A stretch of DNA of 64,000 nt, from assembly GCA_020636045.1 (NCBI GenBank), contig JACJYP010000009.1:1-64000 (forward strand), in the 5' to 3' direction. Below, in pieces: positions 1-10,800 of the stretch. The position numbers were made by a program, and so were the translations under genes. The notes under the pieces were generated by a model. The model was not told the DNA's origin and did not search any database. It worked only from the letters and a program-made list of their open reading frames with translations. Source of the DNA: Lewinellaceae bacterium. GTDB lineage: Bacteria; Bacteroidota; Bacteroidia; Chitinophagales; Saprospiraceae. Position 1 is the stretch's first letter, and every line of letters begins with the position of its first letter.

Positions 1-27
1 CCGTTGATAACGAGCAAGTTGATTCTT

Positions 28-49
28 TACCACGATTGAAATCGTGGGT
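28..49. repeat. REP-like palindromic hairpin
   Basis: A perfect inverted repeat CCACGATT-GA-AATCGTGG lies at 30-47; realistically it folds as a 7-bp stem with a TGAA tetraloop. It sits in noncoding DNA downstream of the large minus-strand operon that ends at 186. The form resembles REP hairpins of the CCACGAnnnnTCGTGG type that are mobilised by RAYT transposases in other bacteria, but no RAYT gene is in view. It could also contribute to transcript 3'-end formation for the operon, although there is no T-run next to it. The rest of 48-185 holds only a low-complexity tract of repeated AATTTCCA-like words at about 134-182. Confidence 0.45.
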
Positions 50-185
50 TGAAGATACATCATTTGCATGACTGAGATATTATCAGAACGTCGACCGAAG
101 ATAGATATCCCAACACCCCAAAACCGAAGCAATCAGTTTCTAATTTCCAGTTTCCAATTTCCAATCCCCCAATTTCCGGTTTCAT

Positions 186-2048
186 TTACGTTCGCGCCGC
201 ACCCGTCGGCACAATGCGGTCGAACGCCAGCCCGCTGTGACCCTCGCCGCGGCCGGTGCGTTTTTTCACACCCAGCCAGGTGAACACCTTGCCGTTGTTC
301 CAGCGCGTGCGCTGGTAAGTTTGCAGCACGTGTACGCCCGCGCGCGTGACTTCCTCTTCGTGGAGGTAGTAGGGTTTATTCTGGTCAAGCCCTTCGCGCA
401 GCAGGATGGTGCGCGGCCGCACGCGTTCGAAATCGGGCGCCGGGTCGTTTTCGAGGAAACGCGGCATGGCGGCGCGGCGGAGTTGTATCTGGCGGTTGCT
501 GCCGGGCACATGCTCCGGTACGAAGGGGATCCAGTTTTCGGGCACCGTGCTCATGATGTCGTAGCGGAACGGCGCCTTCCAGTCGATGTCGGGCGGCGGC
601 CCGGCGATGAAGCCCTGCAGGAACTCGCGGAACTCGGCCGCAGCGACGTTGCCGGCGCGCGTGCGGCCGTGCGGCAGCGGCACGGCGGTTTCGATGCCCC
701 ATACCATGTTGGCCATTTCATCGCGGATCAGGGCGATGTTTTCCACGGGCTGGCTTTCCTGCACTTTCGGTACGGTGGGCAGCACGAGCAGGGTCAGGTC
801 GGCGGGTTCGTGCTGCTGGCCTTTGATGTTGAGCGAATACATATTCCAGCGCTGCCAGGACTCGTCGGAGCCGCGCCCCGCGGCCTCGATCCAGTAGCGT
901 TCGCCGAAGGTATTGGTCACACTCAGGCCCTTGATGTTCAACACGGAGCCCGTGGGCACGGTGTAGGGCAGGAGGAACCAGTCGTTGGCGTACACCAGCC
1001 CGAATTCGATCAGCAGCAGTTTGGCGAGGTCGGTGGTGCCGGGTTTGATGTCGCCGAAATTCGTTTTGCCGTCTTCGAAGGCCCACCAGCGCGTATCGGG
1101 CATGCCGTTGAAACGCAGGGGGGTGGGGATAAAACTCTGCGTGGTGTATTTTTTCTCCACGGGCGCGTCGGGCGCCGCTTCGGGCGGATTGCCGAGTCCG
1201 CCGGAGGCTTTGTCCCAGTCGAAATTGTACCAGTCGAGCCGGTCGTGGTAGTACTCTTCGGCGGTAAGTACCTTTTCATCGCCTTTCCCCTCGGGTACCG
1301 AGCAGGCGAACTGGTATTCGAGGCGTTCGGGCTGCCAGGCGTCGTCCTGCTCCGGTGCGGGCTGGAAATACATTTTTTCGAACCAGGCCACAAAGCGCGG
1401 TCCCGCGGCATCTGCGGCGTCTTTTTCGGCTGCGCTCAGCCCGGCGATGCCGTCCGAAGCGAGATTGGCGGGATTTTCTTTCAGATAAAGGTACAAAGTA
1501 GCGCCGTCCATGCTGCGCCCGGCCACGGCCTTGAACTGCTGCCAGGCTTCCGCATGGGCGCAGACGGCCGCATTGTTTTTATCCCCGGGGTCGGGGTCTG
1601 CGATCGGGTACTGCTGCCGGAATGCGGCTGCTGCTGTGCCGGGGATCATTTTCAGCCAGCGTTGTCCCATTTGCAGGCGCAGGTCGAGGGCAATGGGCTG
1701 ATCGCCAAAGAAAAACGAGATGGGCCGCCGCTCGACGGTGGCTTCCAGCGGCGCTTCGAGGTCTAACTTCTGCACCTCTCCGCCTTCGGGACGGTATTTG
1801 GTGACGCGCTGGCCTTCCACGTGGATTTTGGCATACACGGGCGTGCCGGCGTCGTCGCCGAGGAATTCGCCCATTTGCCACTGCTTGCAGAGCATCCAGA
1901 GGGCGTCGCGGACTTCTGCGCGCAGGGCGCGGTTGAAGTTGCCGGTGCGCGGACGGCTTTCCAGGCGGTTGTAGCGTGTGATCGCAGGCACGAGCACCTG
2001 CGCGCGCAGTACCTGGTCTATGTTTCTGATGACTTGGTATTCTGCCAT
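186..2048 (-). CDS. Uncharacterised 620-residue protein, last gene of the subtilase/giant-protein operon
   Basis: I do not recognise a named family. The protein has no signal peptide and no membrane segment, so it should be cytoplasmic unless carried out by a dedicated system. It is rich in Trp, Tyr and Pro. Distinctive stretches are a near-N-terminal LWMLCKQWQMGEFLGDDAG (about residues 50-68), a region around NDWFLLPYTVPTGS in the middle, and a C-terminal RPRTILLREGLDQNKPYYL followed by HEEEVTRAGV. The ATG at 2048 is only 3 bases after the stop of the 1902-residue gene, so the two are probably translationally coupled. It is the promoter-distal gene of five co-directional genes. The antisense strand is also open over much of its length, a codon-bias effect. 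Function is unknown; the context suggests a subunit or partner of the neighbouring giant proteins. Confidence 0.85.
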   Translation of the reverse strand: MAEYQVIRNIDQVLRAQVLVPAITRYNRLESRPRTGNFNRALRAEVRDALWMLCKQWQMGEFLGDDAGTPVYAKIHVEGQRVTKYRPEGGEVQKLDLEAPLEATVERRPISFFFGDQPIALDLRLQMGQRWLKMIPGTAAAAFRQQYPIADPDPGDKNNAAVCAHAEAWQQFKAVAGRSMDGATLYLYLKENPANLASDGIAGLSAAEKDAADAAGPRFVAWFEKMYFQPAPEQDDAWQPERLEYQFACSVPEGKGDEKVLTAEEYYHDRLDWYNFDWDKASGGLGNPPEAAPDAPVEKKYTTQSFIPTPLRFNGMPDTRWWAFEDGKTNFGDIKPGTTDLAKLLLIEFGLVYANDWFLLPYTVPTGSVLNIKGLSVTNTFGERYWIEAAGRGSDESWQRWNMYSLNIKGQQHEPADLTLLVLPTVPKVQESQPVENIALIRDEMANMVWGIETAVPLPHGRTRAGNVAAAEFREFLQGFIAGPPPDIDWKAPFRYDIMSTVPENWIPFVPEHVPGSNRQIQLRRAAMPRFLENDPAPDFERVRPRTILLREGLDQNKPYYLHEEEVTRAGVHVLQTYQRTRWNNGKVFTWLGVKKRTGRGEGHSGLAFDRIVPTGAART

Positions 2049-2051
2049 GGT

Positions 2052-5000
2052 TCAAGGATTTGCGATGACTACTTTGTCGATGTATTTGTTCACAACGGCC
2101 AGGTCGGCGGCGATGGTCACGGGATGCCAGGTGGTCGCGAGGATGGCGGCCGGCAGGAACACCGACAGTTCGGTCTGGTCGAGTTGTTTGGGCTCCACGG
2201 CGCGGATGCGCGCCATGTCGAGCGTTTCGTGCAGGGTGTCCACGAGGTCTTCCCAGGTCCAGGCGCCCCTGAATTCGGAGGGCGTGCAGAGCAGGATGGC
2301 CTGCGGCGGCTCGGCGTTCGGCTTGTCGAAGTGGAACGTGATGCCGGTGGTCTCCGTTTCCGCGGGGATCACTTCGGTCCAGTCGTCGAGCAGCAACCCG
2401 CACTGGGCTTTGTTCTTGTCAAAACCCGTGGTATAGATCGCGCTGTACAGCACGTTTTCCCGGTTGAGGAAGTCCTTCGCCTCGGGCGGGAATTCGAGCG
2501 CCAGCCAGGGCGCCGTGTCCTGCCAGGGGAATTGCAGGGGCGTCAACGAAGGCGCGCTGGCGCCGAAGGCTTCGGCGAGGAATCCCAGGTTTTCCAGGTG
2601 GTGCATTTTGTCGCGCACCCGCGCCGTGCCGTACAGCCAGTCGTCGACGGGGAAATCGTTCAGCAGGGTGTTTTTCTGGTAATCGAGCAACTGTTCGCGC
2701 GTGGCGTAGGCATTGGCCCATTCGTCGGCCTGCTTTTCCGGCAGGCTGTATGCGGGCACCAGCACGAAGGCGTCGCCAAATACCAGGCGCGCGGCATCCG
2801 TCAGGTACTGCACTTTTTTCTCCGCGCCGGCTTCGGCGTCGTGGGCGTCGAGTTTGTCCTGCACGCCCGCGCGCCGCGTGTCGATGTCGGCGATCAGTTG
2901 TTGCGTGCGCGTGCGGAGGTCTTCCGCCAGCACGACAATGCGTTTTTCGATGTCTTCGGCTGTAACCTCTTCCAGGTCGAAGTCGCTCACTGGAAGCAAA
3001 GCGTTGAAATCGCTCAGTAACTCGTGTATCGTTGTTTTCGAAGTCTGCCCAAGCGCCTCGAAAGCGTTTTTCCGCGCTTCAAACAGATTTTTCTTCGCCT
3101 CCACTGCTGTCAGCATATCGGCAACCGAAAGTCCCGTCGGGTCGGTGAAAGTCGTGGAGATCTGTATTTCGGCCTGCTGGAGCACGGCGATCTTTTCCGG
3201 ATCGCCCGGCTGGACGGGCAAGGTGGCGATCAGCGCATCGTAAGCGTCGAGTTTATCCTGCCAGCGCGCCGCCGTTTCGGCTGCGAGATCGAGTGTGGTC
3301 TTGAAAATGCCGCCTTTGGTTTCATAAAAAATGCCGAAGCCGGTTTGCGGCAGCCCGTACAATGCCAGTGCGCGACACGCGGCCACCAGATCGTCCAGGT
3401 ACTGGTCGATGTTGGCGAAAATGCCCGCCGTGTCGGGCCCCGGTTCGGGGAATACGGCGTCGAGTGTTGCCAGCAGCGGCACGAGGCGGTTCGTTTTTTC
3501 CTGCTCCAGCGCAGTCACCAGAAAATCAGCACGGCTGCGGTCCAGCGCGATGACGGCGCTGTCGTCCGATTGCGCTTCATTGGGCAGCGCGGCATCGGTG
3601 GAGCGCAGGTGCCGGGAGCGGAGCAGCAGGGCGCGCAGGCTGCGCACCATTGGCGTGATCTCGAAAAAAGTGAAGTCGCCGACGCGGGTTTCGGTGTATG
3701 TGATCTCGAGCGGAATGTCGGGCCGGGGCTTAGGCACGGCGTTGCGCAGCACGTGGTCGCGCACGCGGTCTTCCAGCTCCGAACGCGTCTCGGTATTTTC
3801 CGGGCTGATGATGTACAACAGGTCGAGCGCCTGCAGGCCCAGGTCGGCCTGCGTGACGAAAGTCTCCTGCGGCGTGCCGGTGGCGGCATCTTCGTAGCGC
3901 ACGCGGCAACTTACTTTCGCCGGAGCAGGCAGCAGGCCGCCGATCCATTGCTGGATGGCCGGCTCGGCTTTGATGCGCGGGTTGTCGCTCGCGGCGGCCG
4001 TCGCTTCGGCGTCGAGGTGCAGGGCCACGCGGTGCGTGATGCCGATCCCGCTGCGCGGGGTTTGCGCCACTTCGGGCAGGGGCGGAAAACTCGCCTGGCT
4101 GTACGCGTCGAGCGTGGCGGCCGCGCGGTCGTAGTTGCCCGTCACCACCTGGTGCACGCCTTCTGCCACCGCGAGGTCGGCGACGGCGTCGTACAGATCG
4201 AGCATGCGGTTGACTTCGCTGTTGATGATGGTCTGCTGCGCCGGTGTGGCGGCCGGCAGTTTGGATACCGGAAATCCGAAAGGATATGTCTTGTTGGCAG
4301 GCGCCGCGTTTTTTATATGGCGGATAAACTTGAGTCCGTTCACCACGTTTCGCGCCTCCACCGCTTCGATGCTCACGCCGTCAGGCAGGTCTTCCTGGCG
4401 GGTGTAGAGGGGGAAAACCAGCCGCAGGGGATAGATGAACTGGTCGCATTCGGCGAAATTGTAGCGATCGTGCAGGCCGCGTTCGAACTGGTAGCCGAGC
4501 AGGGCGGCGAGGCTCTGGCCGTTGCGGATGCCGTCGATGACGCCCATCGCCAGGCGCACGCGTTCCGACGAGAGGTTTACCTTCAGCAGTTCGGGTTGCT
4601 GCGGGGTCGCGTGGGCGATGTAGCCGTTGCGCAGGATCGCCGCCGTCACCGCGTGGTTCACCGAAGGCGCGTGGATGTAGCCTTCGTTCGTCGAGTCGCG
4701 GAACAGCGGGCTGCGCTGCCGTTCGGGTACTTCCTCGTTGAAGATGGTGTTTAGTTCCTTGTTGCCCGACAGGTCGACGGGGCTGAGTTTTTTGTTTTCA
4801 GATTGCACGTTTTCCAGCCAGCCGTAGGCGCCGATGTAGATGCCCTTGCGGTGCTGCGCGCCTTCTTCCACGCCCTCTCCGTCGGCGCGGCGGGCATAGC
4901 GCATGGAGGCCAGTTGGAAGTTGACCAGCCCGTTCATCCAGGCGTCGAGGCGGTAGGTGCAGCAGTCGAGGTGCTCGGCGAGCAGGCGCTCCAGACGCGC

Positions 5001-7760
5001 CGTGGGCGTTTGCAGAAGATGCTCCAGCGCCTCGAGTTGTTCCTTCAGGTAGCGCGTGCCGAAGAGTTCGCCGATGTTCAGGGTGATGTGGTCCACCAGG
5101 CTGCGCGTGGGGTGACCAGTGACCTGTTCGTTTGGCATGTAAAGCAGTTCGTACCTGCTTTTATCGACAAAACTGCTGCCCGCTGCTGCGCCGGCTGTAT
5201 TGTTTGCGGCTTCGATGTGGAAAAAATGTGGCTCCTTGTACAGCAGTTTTTTGCCCTGGTTGTCGAGCAGTTTTGCGTCGTCGAGTACGCGCACGCCCGC
5301 GTCGTGGTAGCCGAGTTCGAGGGCGTGTTTCAGCAGCACGTAGAGCAGGGCGTTCGGCCATTTGTTGTCTACAAAGCCGTCCTGCACGCGGATGTTATCA
5401 AAGGACTGTTTGGCCCATTCGTGCAGCCATTCGATGTAGTTGCGGTTGTTTTCGGTGACGATGCGCAGCGGGTCGGTTTCCGACAATGCACCCTCCTGGA
5501 TGATGGGTCCGAGGAGCCGGTTGGGCCGCACTTTCCAGAACAGGTCGAAGAGTTTCGGCGTTTCGTCGCCCGTGTATCCCAGCAGTTGCAGGCGGCTGAA
5601 GGCCTGGTTGTGCAATTCGTTGGCCGGCAAAGTGGCCCAGTTGAGCACGATCTGCCACATCAGGGCGATGTTGTGCTCCTGCTTGCGGGTGTTGGCGTAG
5701 CGCTGGTGAAATTCCACGGAAGCCGGATGCAGGCCCAGAATGTCGAGCAGCGCCTGGTGCGGATCTTCCTGCGAGTCGGGATCGACGCGGGAGACCTGTT
5801 GCGACAGGGCGCTCCAGGTCTTGTACAACTGGTCGAGCACGCCCTTGTATTTCCAGAGCCAGTCCTTGAATTCCGTTTTGCGCTGTTTCTCCTGGAATGT
5901 TGCGGAATAATCAATGTACGACACCTTTTCCTCGCCGTACACCCAGCCGATCTTGCTGTAAGGCGTGGCGGGCAAAATGCCGTAGGGCTGGCGGCCGATG
6001 CGGATGCCCGGGATCATGCCCCGGCCGCTGACAAAGCGGTTGAAAAACCAGCGGGTGTAATAAATATCGTCGTCATTGAATACCGGCTGGAGCAGGGTGT
6101 CCATGAAATAACCGAGCGTGGCCGGCCAGAGCGCCGTGTTCATGGCGCGCGCCTCACACTGGTCGCGGTCGCCGGCGTGCGGCACCTGCTTGAGCCATTC
6201 GGTATCGAGCCCCAGGCTTTCGGCAAAGAGTTGTCCGTCGCGTTTGCGGAACTGGTCCTCCGTTTCCTCAAACTGGGCCTGGCCTTTGAATACAAAATTG
6301 AAACTGGCGTCCGCGTCATCCTCGCGGGAATAGGCGGAATCAACCTCTTCGGTGTTGTTCGTCGGCGAGCCTTGCGGCAAAAAGGCAAAACCCGTCCGGC
6401 TGAAATAATGGTGCTGAAAAAGGCTTTCCAGGGCCGTTTTGCTCTCGGCGGCGTTGTCGCTCAGGCGAATGCCCAGCACGAACAGTCGGTCGAAGCCGAA
6501 TTGCGCCTGCTGCGGCGTGAGGTTGACGCGAAAGCCCATGCCGCGGCGCACGGCTTCATCAAAGTCGAGCATCCAGCGCAGTTCGTCGCCGATGATCAGG
6601 TTGCCGTGTTCGTCGAACTGAAATTGCGATTCGGTATCGGTTGTGGGGTCGGGGCTGACATGGAAAGGCCCCTGCACGGGTGCGCTGAGTTCGTTGAGCA
6701 CTTCCGCTTCGTTCTGATAGCCCAGCAATACGAAGCGTTCGGGCAGCAATTCCGCCTGCGCGGCCTTCATCCACGACATGGTTTTGGTGTCCAGGGCATC
6801 GCTGCCCGGCAGCACCATAAAAAATACCTGGACGGCCGTGCTGTCGCGCGTAAATCCGTCCGCCGGCGCTTCGACGAGGTTGTAGGGAGCGTAGCTTTCC
6901 GCCAGTTCCTGCGCGCGCGCGGCGCCCACGCCGGCTACCAGCGCATCCTGCGCGGCCTGCGACGCCGCGCTTTTCCCTTCTGCTTTCCAGATGGCTTCCC
7001 AGTACGCCGAGAGTGCCGTCTTTTCCACGGCCGTCAGCGTTTCGTCGGCCTGCACAACGAGGATCAGCGTGCCGACTGCTTTCCCCTGCGGCTTCATATC
7101 GAGCGCGGGGTCGCCTTCCGGATCGCCGGGGTTAAGCGGATTGAGCGGGCGGTAGTGCTGCACGATCCAGGTCGCGCGGCCCGAACCGTGGCTGGCCACC
7201 AGCCCCCGCCAGGCGGCGCGCTCTTCGTTTTCCACGCCGGCGGCGCGGAAATACTCCTGCCAGAAAATGCCGGCGCTGCGCAATTCCGTTTCCGACAGCG
7301 TTTCTTCAAAAGTGTCGACCAGGCATTCGTCGGGGTAAATGCGCACCCACAACTGGTGTTGCTGCCCGCCGCTGCGCGTTTCGACGACCTTGAAACGCGT
7401 TTCCAGGCGTAGCGGAAAGAGCATCACCGGGATGTCGTCGTTCATCTGCCCGGCGTTTTTGCGCGGATCGGTCCACTGCTCCCAGAAAGCGGGATATAGT
7501 TCGGTCAACTGCCCTTTTACGCCTTCCAGCGCGCCCTGGCGTTGTTTTATTTGTCCTTCCAGTTTTTTCTGCTGCCCTTCCAGGGTCTTGCGCTGCTTCT
7601 GGTGCGCGGGATTGTCCGCGTCGTACCAGCGATCCATATCGCTCAGGCGCGCCGACACCTGCTTCATCTGCTCGGATGACCGGAACAGCGCATCCTCCGC
7701 CTCTTTTTGCGCAGCGCGGGTCTGGGAAAGTTGCTGCTGTATTTGTTGGAAATCAGACAT
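2052..7760 (-). CDS. Giant uncharacterised protein (1902 residues)
   Basis: This is the largest gene in the window and I cannot assign a family. There is no signal peptide and no clear membrane segment. The first 55 or so residues form a Gln/Glu/Lys-rich coiled coil (FQQIQQQLSQTRAAQKEAED...). This is followed by a segment FPLRLETRFKV leading to a WVRIYPDECLVDTFEE stretch, a long mixed domain, a second helical, coiled-coil-like segment at about residues 1540-1660, and a compact C-terminal part containing LLLDDWTEVIP and ending in KVVIANP. The long helical segments flanking globular parts suggest a scaffold or structural protein rather than an enzyme; that is inference. It begins 55 bases after the 1117-residue gene and ends 3 bases before the 620-residue gene, so it is an internal operon gene. 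Confidence 0.88.
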   Translation of the reverse strand: MSDFQQIQQQLSQTRAAQKEAEDALFRSSEQMKQVSARLSDMDRWYDADNPAHQKQRKTLEGQQKKLEGQIKQRQGALEGVKGQLTELYPAFWEQWTDPRKNAGQMNDDIPVMLFPLRLETRFKVVETRSGGQQHQLWVRIYPDECLVDTFEETLSETELRSAGIFWQEYFRAAGVENEERAAWRGLVASHGSGRATWIVQHYRPLNPLNPGDPEGDPALDMKPQGKAVGTLILVVQADETLTAVEKTALSAYWEAIWKAEGKSAASQAAQDALVAGVGAARAQELAESYAPYNLVEAPADGFTRDSTAVQVFFMVLPGSDALDTKTMSWMKAAQAELLPERFVLLGYQNEAEVLNELSAPVQGPFHVSPDPTTDTESQFQFDEHGNLIIGDELRWMLDFDEAVRRGMGFRVNLTPQQAQFGFDRLFVLGIRLSDNAAESKTALESLFQHHYFSRTGFAFLPQGSPTNNTEEVDSAYSREDDADASFNFVFKGQAQFEETEDQFRKRDGQLFAESLGLDTEWLKQVPHAGDRDQCEARAMNTALWPATLGYFMDTLLQPVFNDDDIYYTRWFFNRFVSGRGMIPGIRIGRQPYGILPATPYSKIGWVYGEEKVSYIDYSATFQEKQRKTEFKDWLWKYKGVLDQLYKTWSALSQQVSRVDPDSQEDPHQALLDILGLHPASVEFHQRYANTRKQEHNIALMWQIVLNWATLPANELHNQAFSRLQLLGYTGDETPKLFDLFWKVRPNRLLGPIIQEGALSETDPLRIVTENNRNYIEWLHEWAKQSFDNIRVQDGFVDNKWPNALLYVLLKHALELGYHDAGVRVLDDAKLLDNQGKKLLYKEPHFFHIEAANNTAGAAAGSSFVDKSRYELLYMPNEQVTGHPTRSLVDHITLNIGELFGTRYLKEQLEALEHLLQTPTARLERLLAEHLDCCTYRLDAWMNGLVNFQLASMRYARRADGEGVEEGAQHRKGIYIGAYGWLENVQSENKKLSPVDLSGNKELNTIFNEEVPERQRSPLFRDSTNEGYIHAPSVNHAVTAAILRNGYIAHATPQQPELLKVNLSSERVRLAMGVIDGIRNGQSLAALLGYQFERGLHDRYNFAECDQFIYPLRLVFPLYTRQEDLPDGVSIEAVEARNVVNGLKFIRHIKNAAPANKTYPFGFPVSKLPAATPAQQTIINSEVNRMLDLYDAVADLAVAEGVHQVVTGNYDRAAATLDAYSQASFPPLPEVAQTPRSGIGITHRVALHLDAEATAAASDNPRIKAEPAIQQWIGGLLPAPAKVSCRVRYEDAATGTPQETFVTQADLGLQALDLLYIISPENTETRSELEDRVRDHVLRNAVPKPRPDIPLEITYTETRVGDFTFFEITPMVRSLRALLLRSRHLRSTDAALPNEAQSDDSAVIALDRSRADFLVTALEQEKTNRLVPLLATLDAVFPEPGPDTAGIFANIDQYLDDLVAACRALALYGLPQTGFGIFYETKGGIFKTTLDLAAETAARWQDKLDAYDALIATLPVQPGDPEKIAVLQQAEIQISTTFTDPTGLSVADMLTAVEAKKNLFEARKNAFEALGQTSKTTIHELLSDFNALLPVSDFDLEEVTAEDIEKRIVVLAEDLRTRTQQLIADIDTRRAGVQDKLDAHDAEAGAEKKVQYLTDAARLVFGDAFVLVPAYSLPEKQADEWANAYATREQLLDYQKNTLLNDFPVDDWLYGTARVRDKMHHLENLGFLAEAFGASAPSLTPLQFPWQDTAPWLALEFPPEAKDFLNRENVLYSAIYTTGFDKNKAQCGLLLDDWTEVIPAETETTGITFHFDKPNAEPPQAILLCTPSEFRGAWTWEDLVDTLHETLDMARIRAVEPKQLDQTELSVFLPAAILATTWHPVTIAADLAVVNKYIDKVVIANP

Positions 7761-7815
7761 GTTATCTTACGGTTTACAGGTTCGATCTTGTGGTTTCTGG
7801 AGAAAGGAGGAGCGC

Positions 7816-10800
7816 TCAAGTCCCTTTGGGCTTGAGCATTTCGCTGGCGTGCACGGCCACCATCACCGGCACCTGGTACAGGATGTAGGCGAGGTCGGAA
7901 GCGTCGACGTCCTTGTTCCAGGCGACGTGTTTGTCGTCCTCGTACTGGGCGAGTTCTTCATCGTATTCCGCCTGCGTGGTGTCGGTCGGTTTGGTGAGGC
8001 CGATCGCCGGCGTAGCGTTGGTGATCTCGAGGAAGCCGTTTTCCGGCAGTCCGGGTGCGGCATCTTCCCAGGCGAGGTCGTTCCAGGTGTGTTTTACAAC
8101 GTTGGGCCCGCCTGTATCCAGCCCGAAGCGCGCCTCGCCGGGGCGTTCCTTGATGCCGAAAAACCAGCCTGGATTGTCCTTGTCTTCGGGTTTGGTGCCG
8201 TCGCCGCCCTTCGCGACTTCGGAGGTCAGGTCGAAGCCGAAGAAGTAAATGTCGGGATCCACTTTAGCGCTGTACAGCGGCATCTTTACGATGTCGTGCG
8301 GCGGGTTGTCCTCCATGCCTTCGGGAATGTCGGCGAGGTCGCGCTCCTTCTGGTTGTCGATGTCGCCGTTGTCCTTGAGTTGCCATTTGGCCTTGTGCGC
8401 GTAGATGACGGCGTTGGGATATTTTTTCAGCAACTCGCCGCGGATGACCAGCACCACCTCTTCCTCCTTGGTCCCGCCGGTTTCGCGGTTGTCGTGGTCG
8501 CCCAGTTCGGAAGTAAGCCGCCATTTATGCAATTCGGGAATATCCTTGAGTTTTTCTTTCAGGGCCTCCGGGTCCTGGTCTTCTCCTTCTTCCGGCAGGT
8601 AGGCGCTGACGTCCCAGAATTGCCTGAAATAACTGCCGCGCTGGTCGGTCGGATATTCGCGCCAGAGCAGTTCGCGCGACATTTCGTGGTTGATGCCCAC
8701 CATGTAGGATTCGATGAATTTCTGGTTGGTTTCCAGCAAGGTGATGCTGTTCTGCTCGATGAGGTTGATGTTCGGCAGGAAATATTCGTCGGACAACTTG
8801 ACCAGCGGCTCGTACATGGGAATGTCGAATTTGGGGTATTCCATGATCTGGTCGAACAATTCGGGCACGAAGCGGATGCGGAAGCGATCGGGCAGAAATA
8901 TCCGGTCGAGCAGCAGTTTCGGGACGGTTTTGTCGGGGTGCAGGTTGATGGCCGTTTGCGCCGCGATCAGCGGCAGGTCGAGCGTTTGTTTTGGCGGCTC
9001 GAATGCGGCATCCCGGGCGGCGATGTCCACGGCGTACAGTTCTTTCAGGGCCACCTTGAAACGCGTCGCCTCGGCGCTGTCCGTACCGCCGCTTGCGGGC
9101 CGGAAACGATCTTCGGGTTCCACGATCCTGAAATCGGGGCTTTTCGGCGCGCGCTCCACCTGTTCGGGTGTCTGGGCGCTTTCCTCAAATACCGGCGGCT
9201 GCGCCAGGGCGCGCAGGATCGCGTTCATGCGTACGTACAAATACGCCAGCCCGCCGACGGCGGCGAGTCCCAGCACCATCAGGAACCCGGAAGGCATGAA
9301 CAGCAGCAGCAATATCAGCAACAAAACGGCCAGCGCCAGGGTCAGCATCGGCAGCCAGTTGTACTTGCGCAGCAGATCGGCGAGCCATTCCGGCTTCGGT
9401 TGCGGCGTGGTTTGTTCGTTGAGGACTTCTTCCGTCCGGATGGCCGGCGGCGTGACCTTGGGCGGCGCAGCGACGATCTCGCCGCTGTTCAGCCGGCCGA
9501 TCATCTGTACGGGCTGAACGTTGTTTTTTTCAAAAGGCAATTTCACTACGGCCCTTGAGCGCGGCCGCGTGATCTTGCGCAACTGCGCGGACACCGCCAC
9601 CGGCGGCACCACGCCCATTTTCAACTGGTGAAAAACGGTGGTGTTTTGCACCAGAAGCCGCTTCTGAACGGGCGCACTGAGCATCAGCAAGGTGTCGGGC
9701 GCCTGCAATGACAAGGGCTGTATCTGCTTCGAGTGCCACTGGAACAGCGCTTCCGCACTCAGTTGCGCGAAGCGGATGAAATGGTTGGCTTTTACCACAT
9801 CGCCTACCTGTTCCCAGGCGGCGTTCATGTATTCTTCCTGTTTTTCCTGGATGACTTTTGTGCCGAAACCCGCCGGTACGCGGAAGCGCGGATCGAGGTT
9901 GAGTTCGTGTATCCAGTTTTTGGAATTGGGTTGCGGGGTGCCGTCCGCCTTGGTCAGCATACGGTCGACCGCGGCGTGCCAGCGTCCGTACAAGGGCGGC
10001 GTGATCAGCGGGTCCGGGTCGAGCGGGTTTTCGGGGTCGGGGATGGGCTGCGGGTTGGCGCCGGGCTTCTGGTAGTCATCGGCGAGGTTGATGAATTGCG
10101 CGATGTCTTCGTTGACCGGCTGCGGATAATCGTTCTTCAGCCAGTCCTCGTATTTGTAAAACTCGTCGAGGTCGCTGATCACCTCGTCCGGCACGCGCAG
10201 GGCGCCGCCGAGTTTGAGGATGCCGCCGAGCAGGCCGTCGGGGTCGAGGCCACTCAGGTTCCAGCCCGGCTGCTGCACATCCATGTCGCGGCGGCCGACG
10301 CGCTCGTCGGCGGGCTTGGCCTCCAGCAGGCGGACGAGGTATTCGAAATCGCCGACGGTGCTGGTGCGGAAATACCAGCGGTGATAGTAGGGGAAATCCA
10401 GTTGGCCGGCTTCGCCCCAGGCGTATTGCGAAGCGAAATCGGGGTCGACGTCCATGCCGAGGCCTGCCTGCCTGCCGCCTTCGTAGGCAGGAATGAGGAA
10501 GGCGTGGTATCCGGCGCTGGGCTTCAGTTTGCGCGGGCATACGATCCGCGAATAGGCGAGGTCGGGGTTTTCCTTGAGCGCCGAATCCAGTTTGGGCAGC
10601 ACCGCGCCCATGTTTTCCGACACGATCTCGTCTTCCTGGGCGCCCAGGTCGCGGTTCACATGGATGTGTGCCCAGGCCCAGAGTTGCGCTGCCGGCGGGA
10701 ATTTGGCCGCGGCGTTTTCCACATGGATGAACGGCAAGGGTTTGTCTATCAGGTTTTTGCCGTCTTCAAACTCACCTTCTTCCAGCACCACCAGCGCCAG

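Noticed and set aside
68..283. Short plus-strand frame near the window start
   Set aside because: It spans a low-complexity tract and overlaps the end of the 620-residue gene; the translation has no domain-like pattern.
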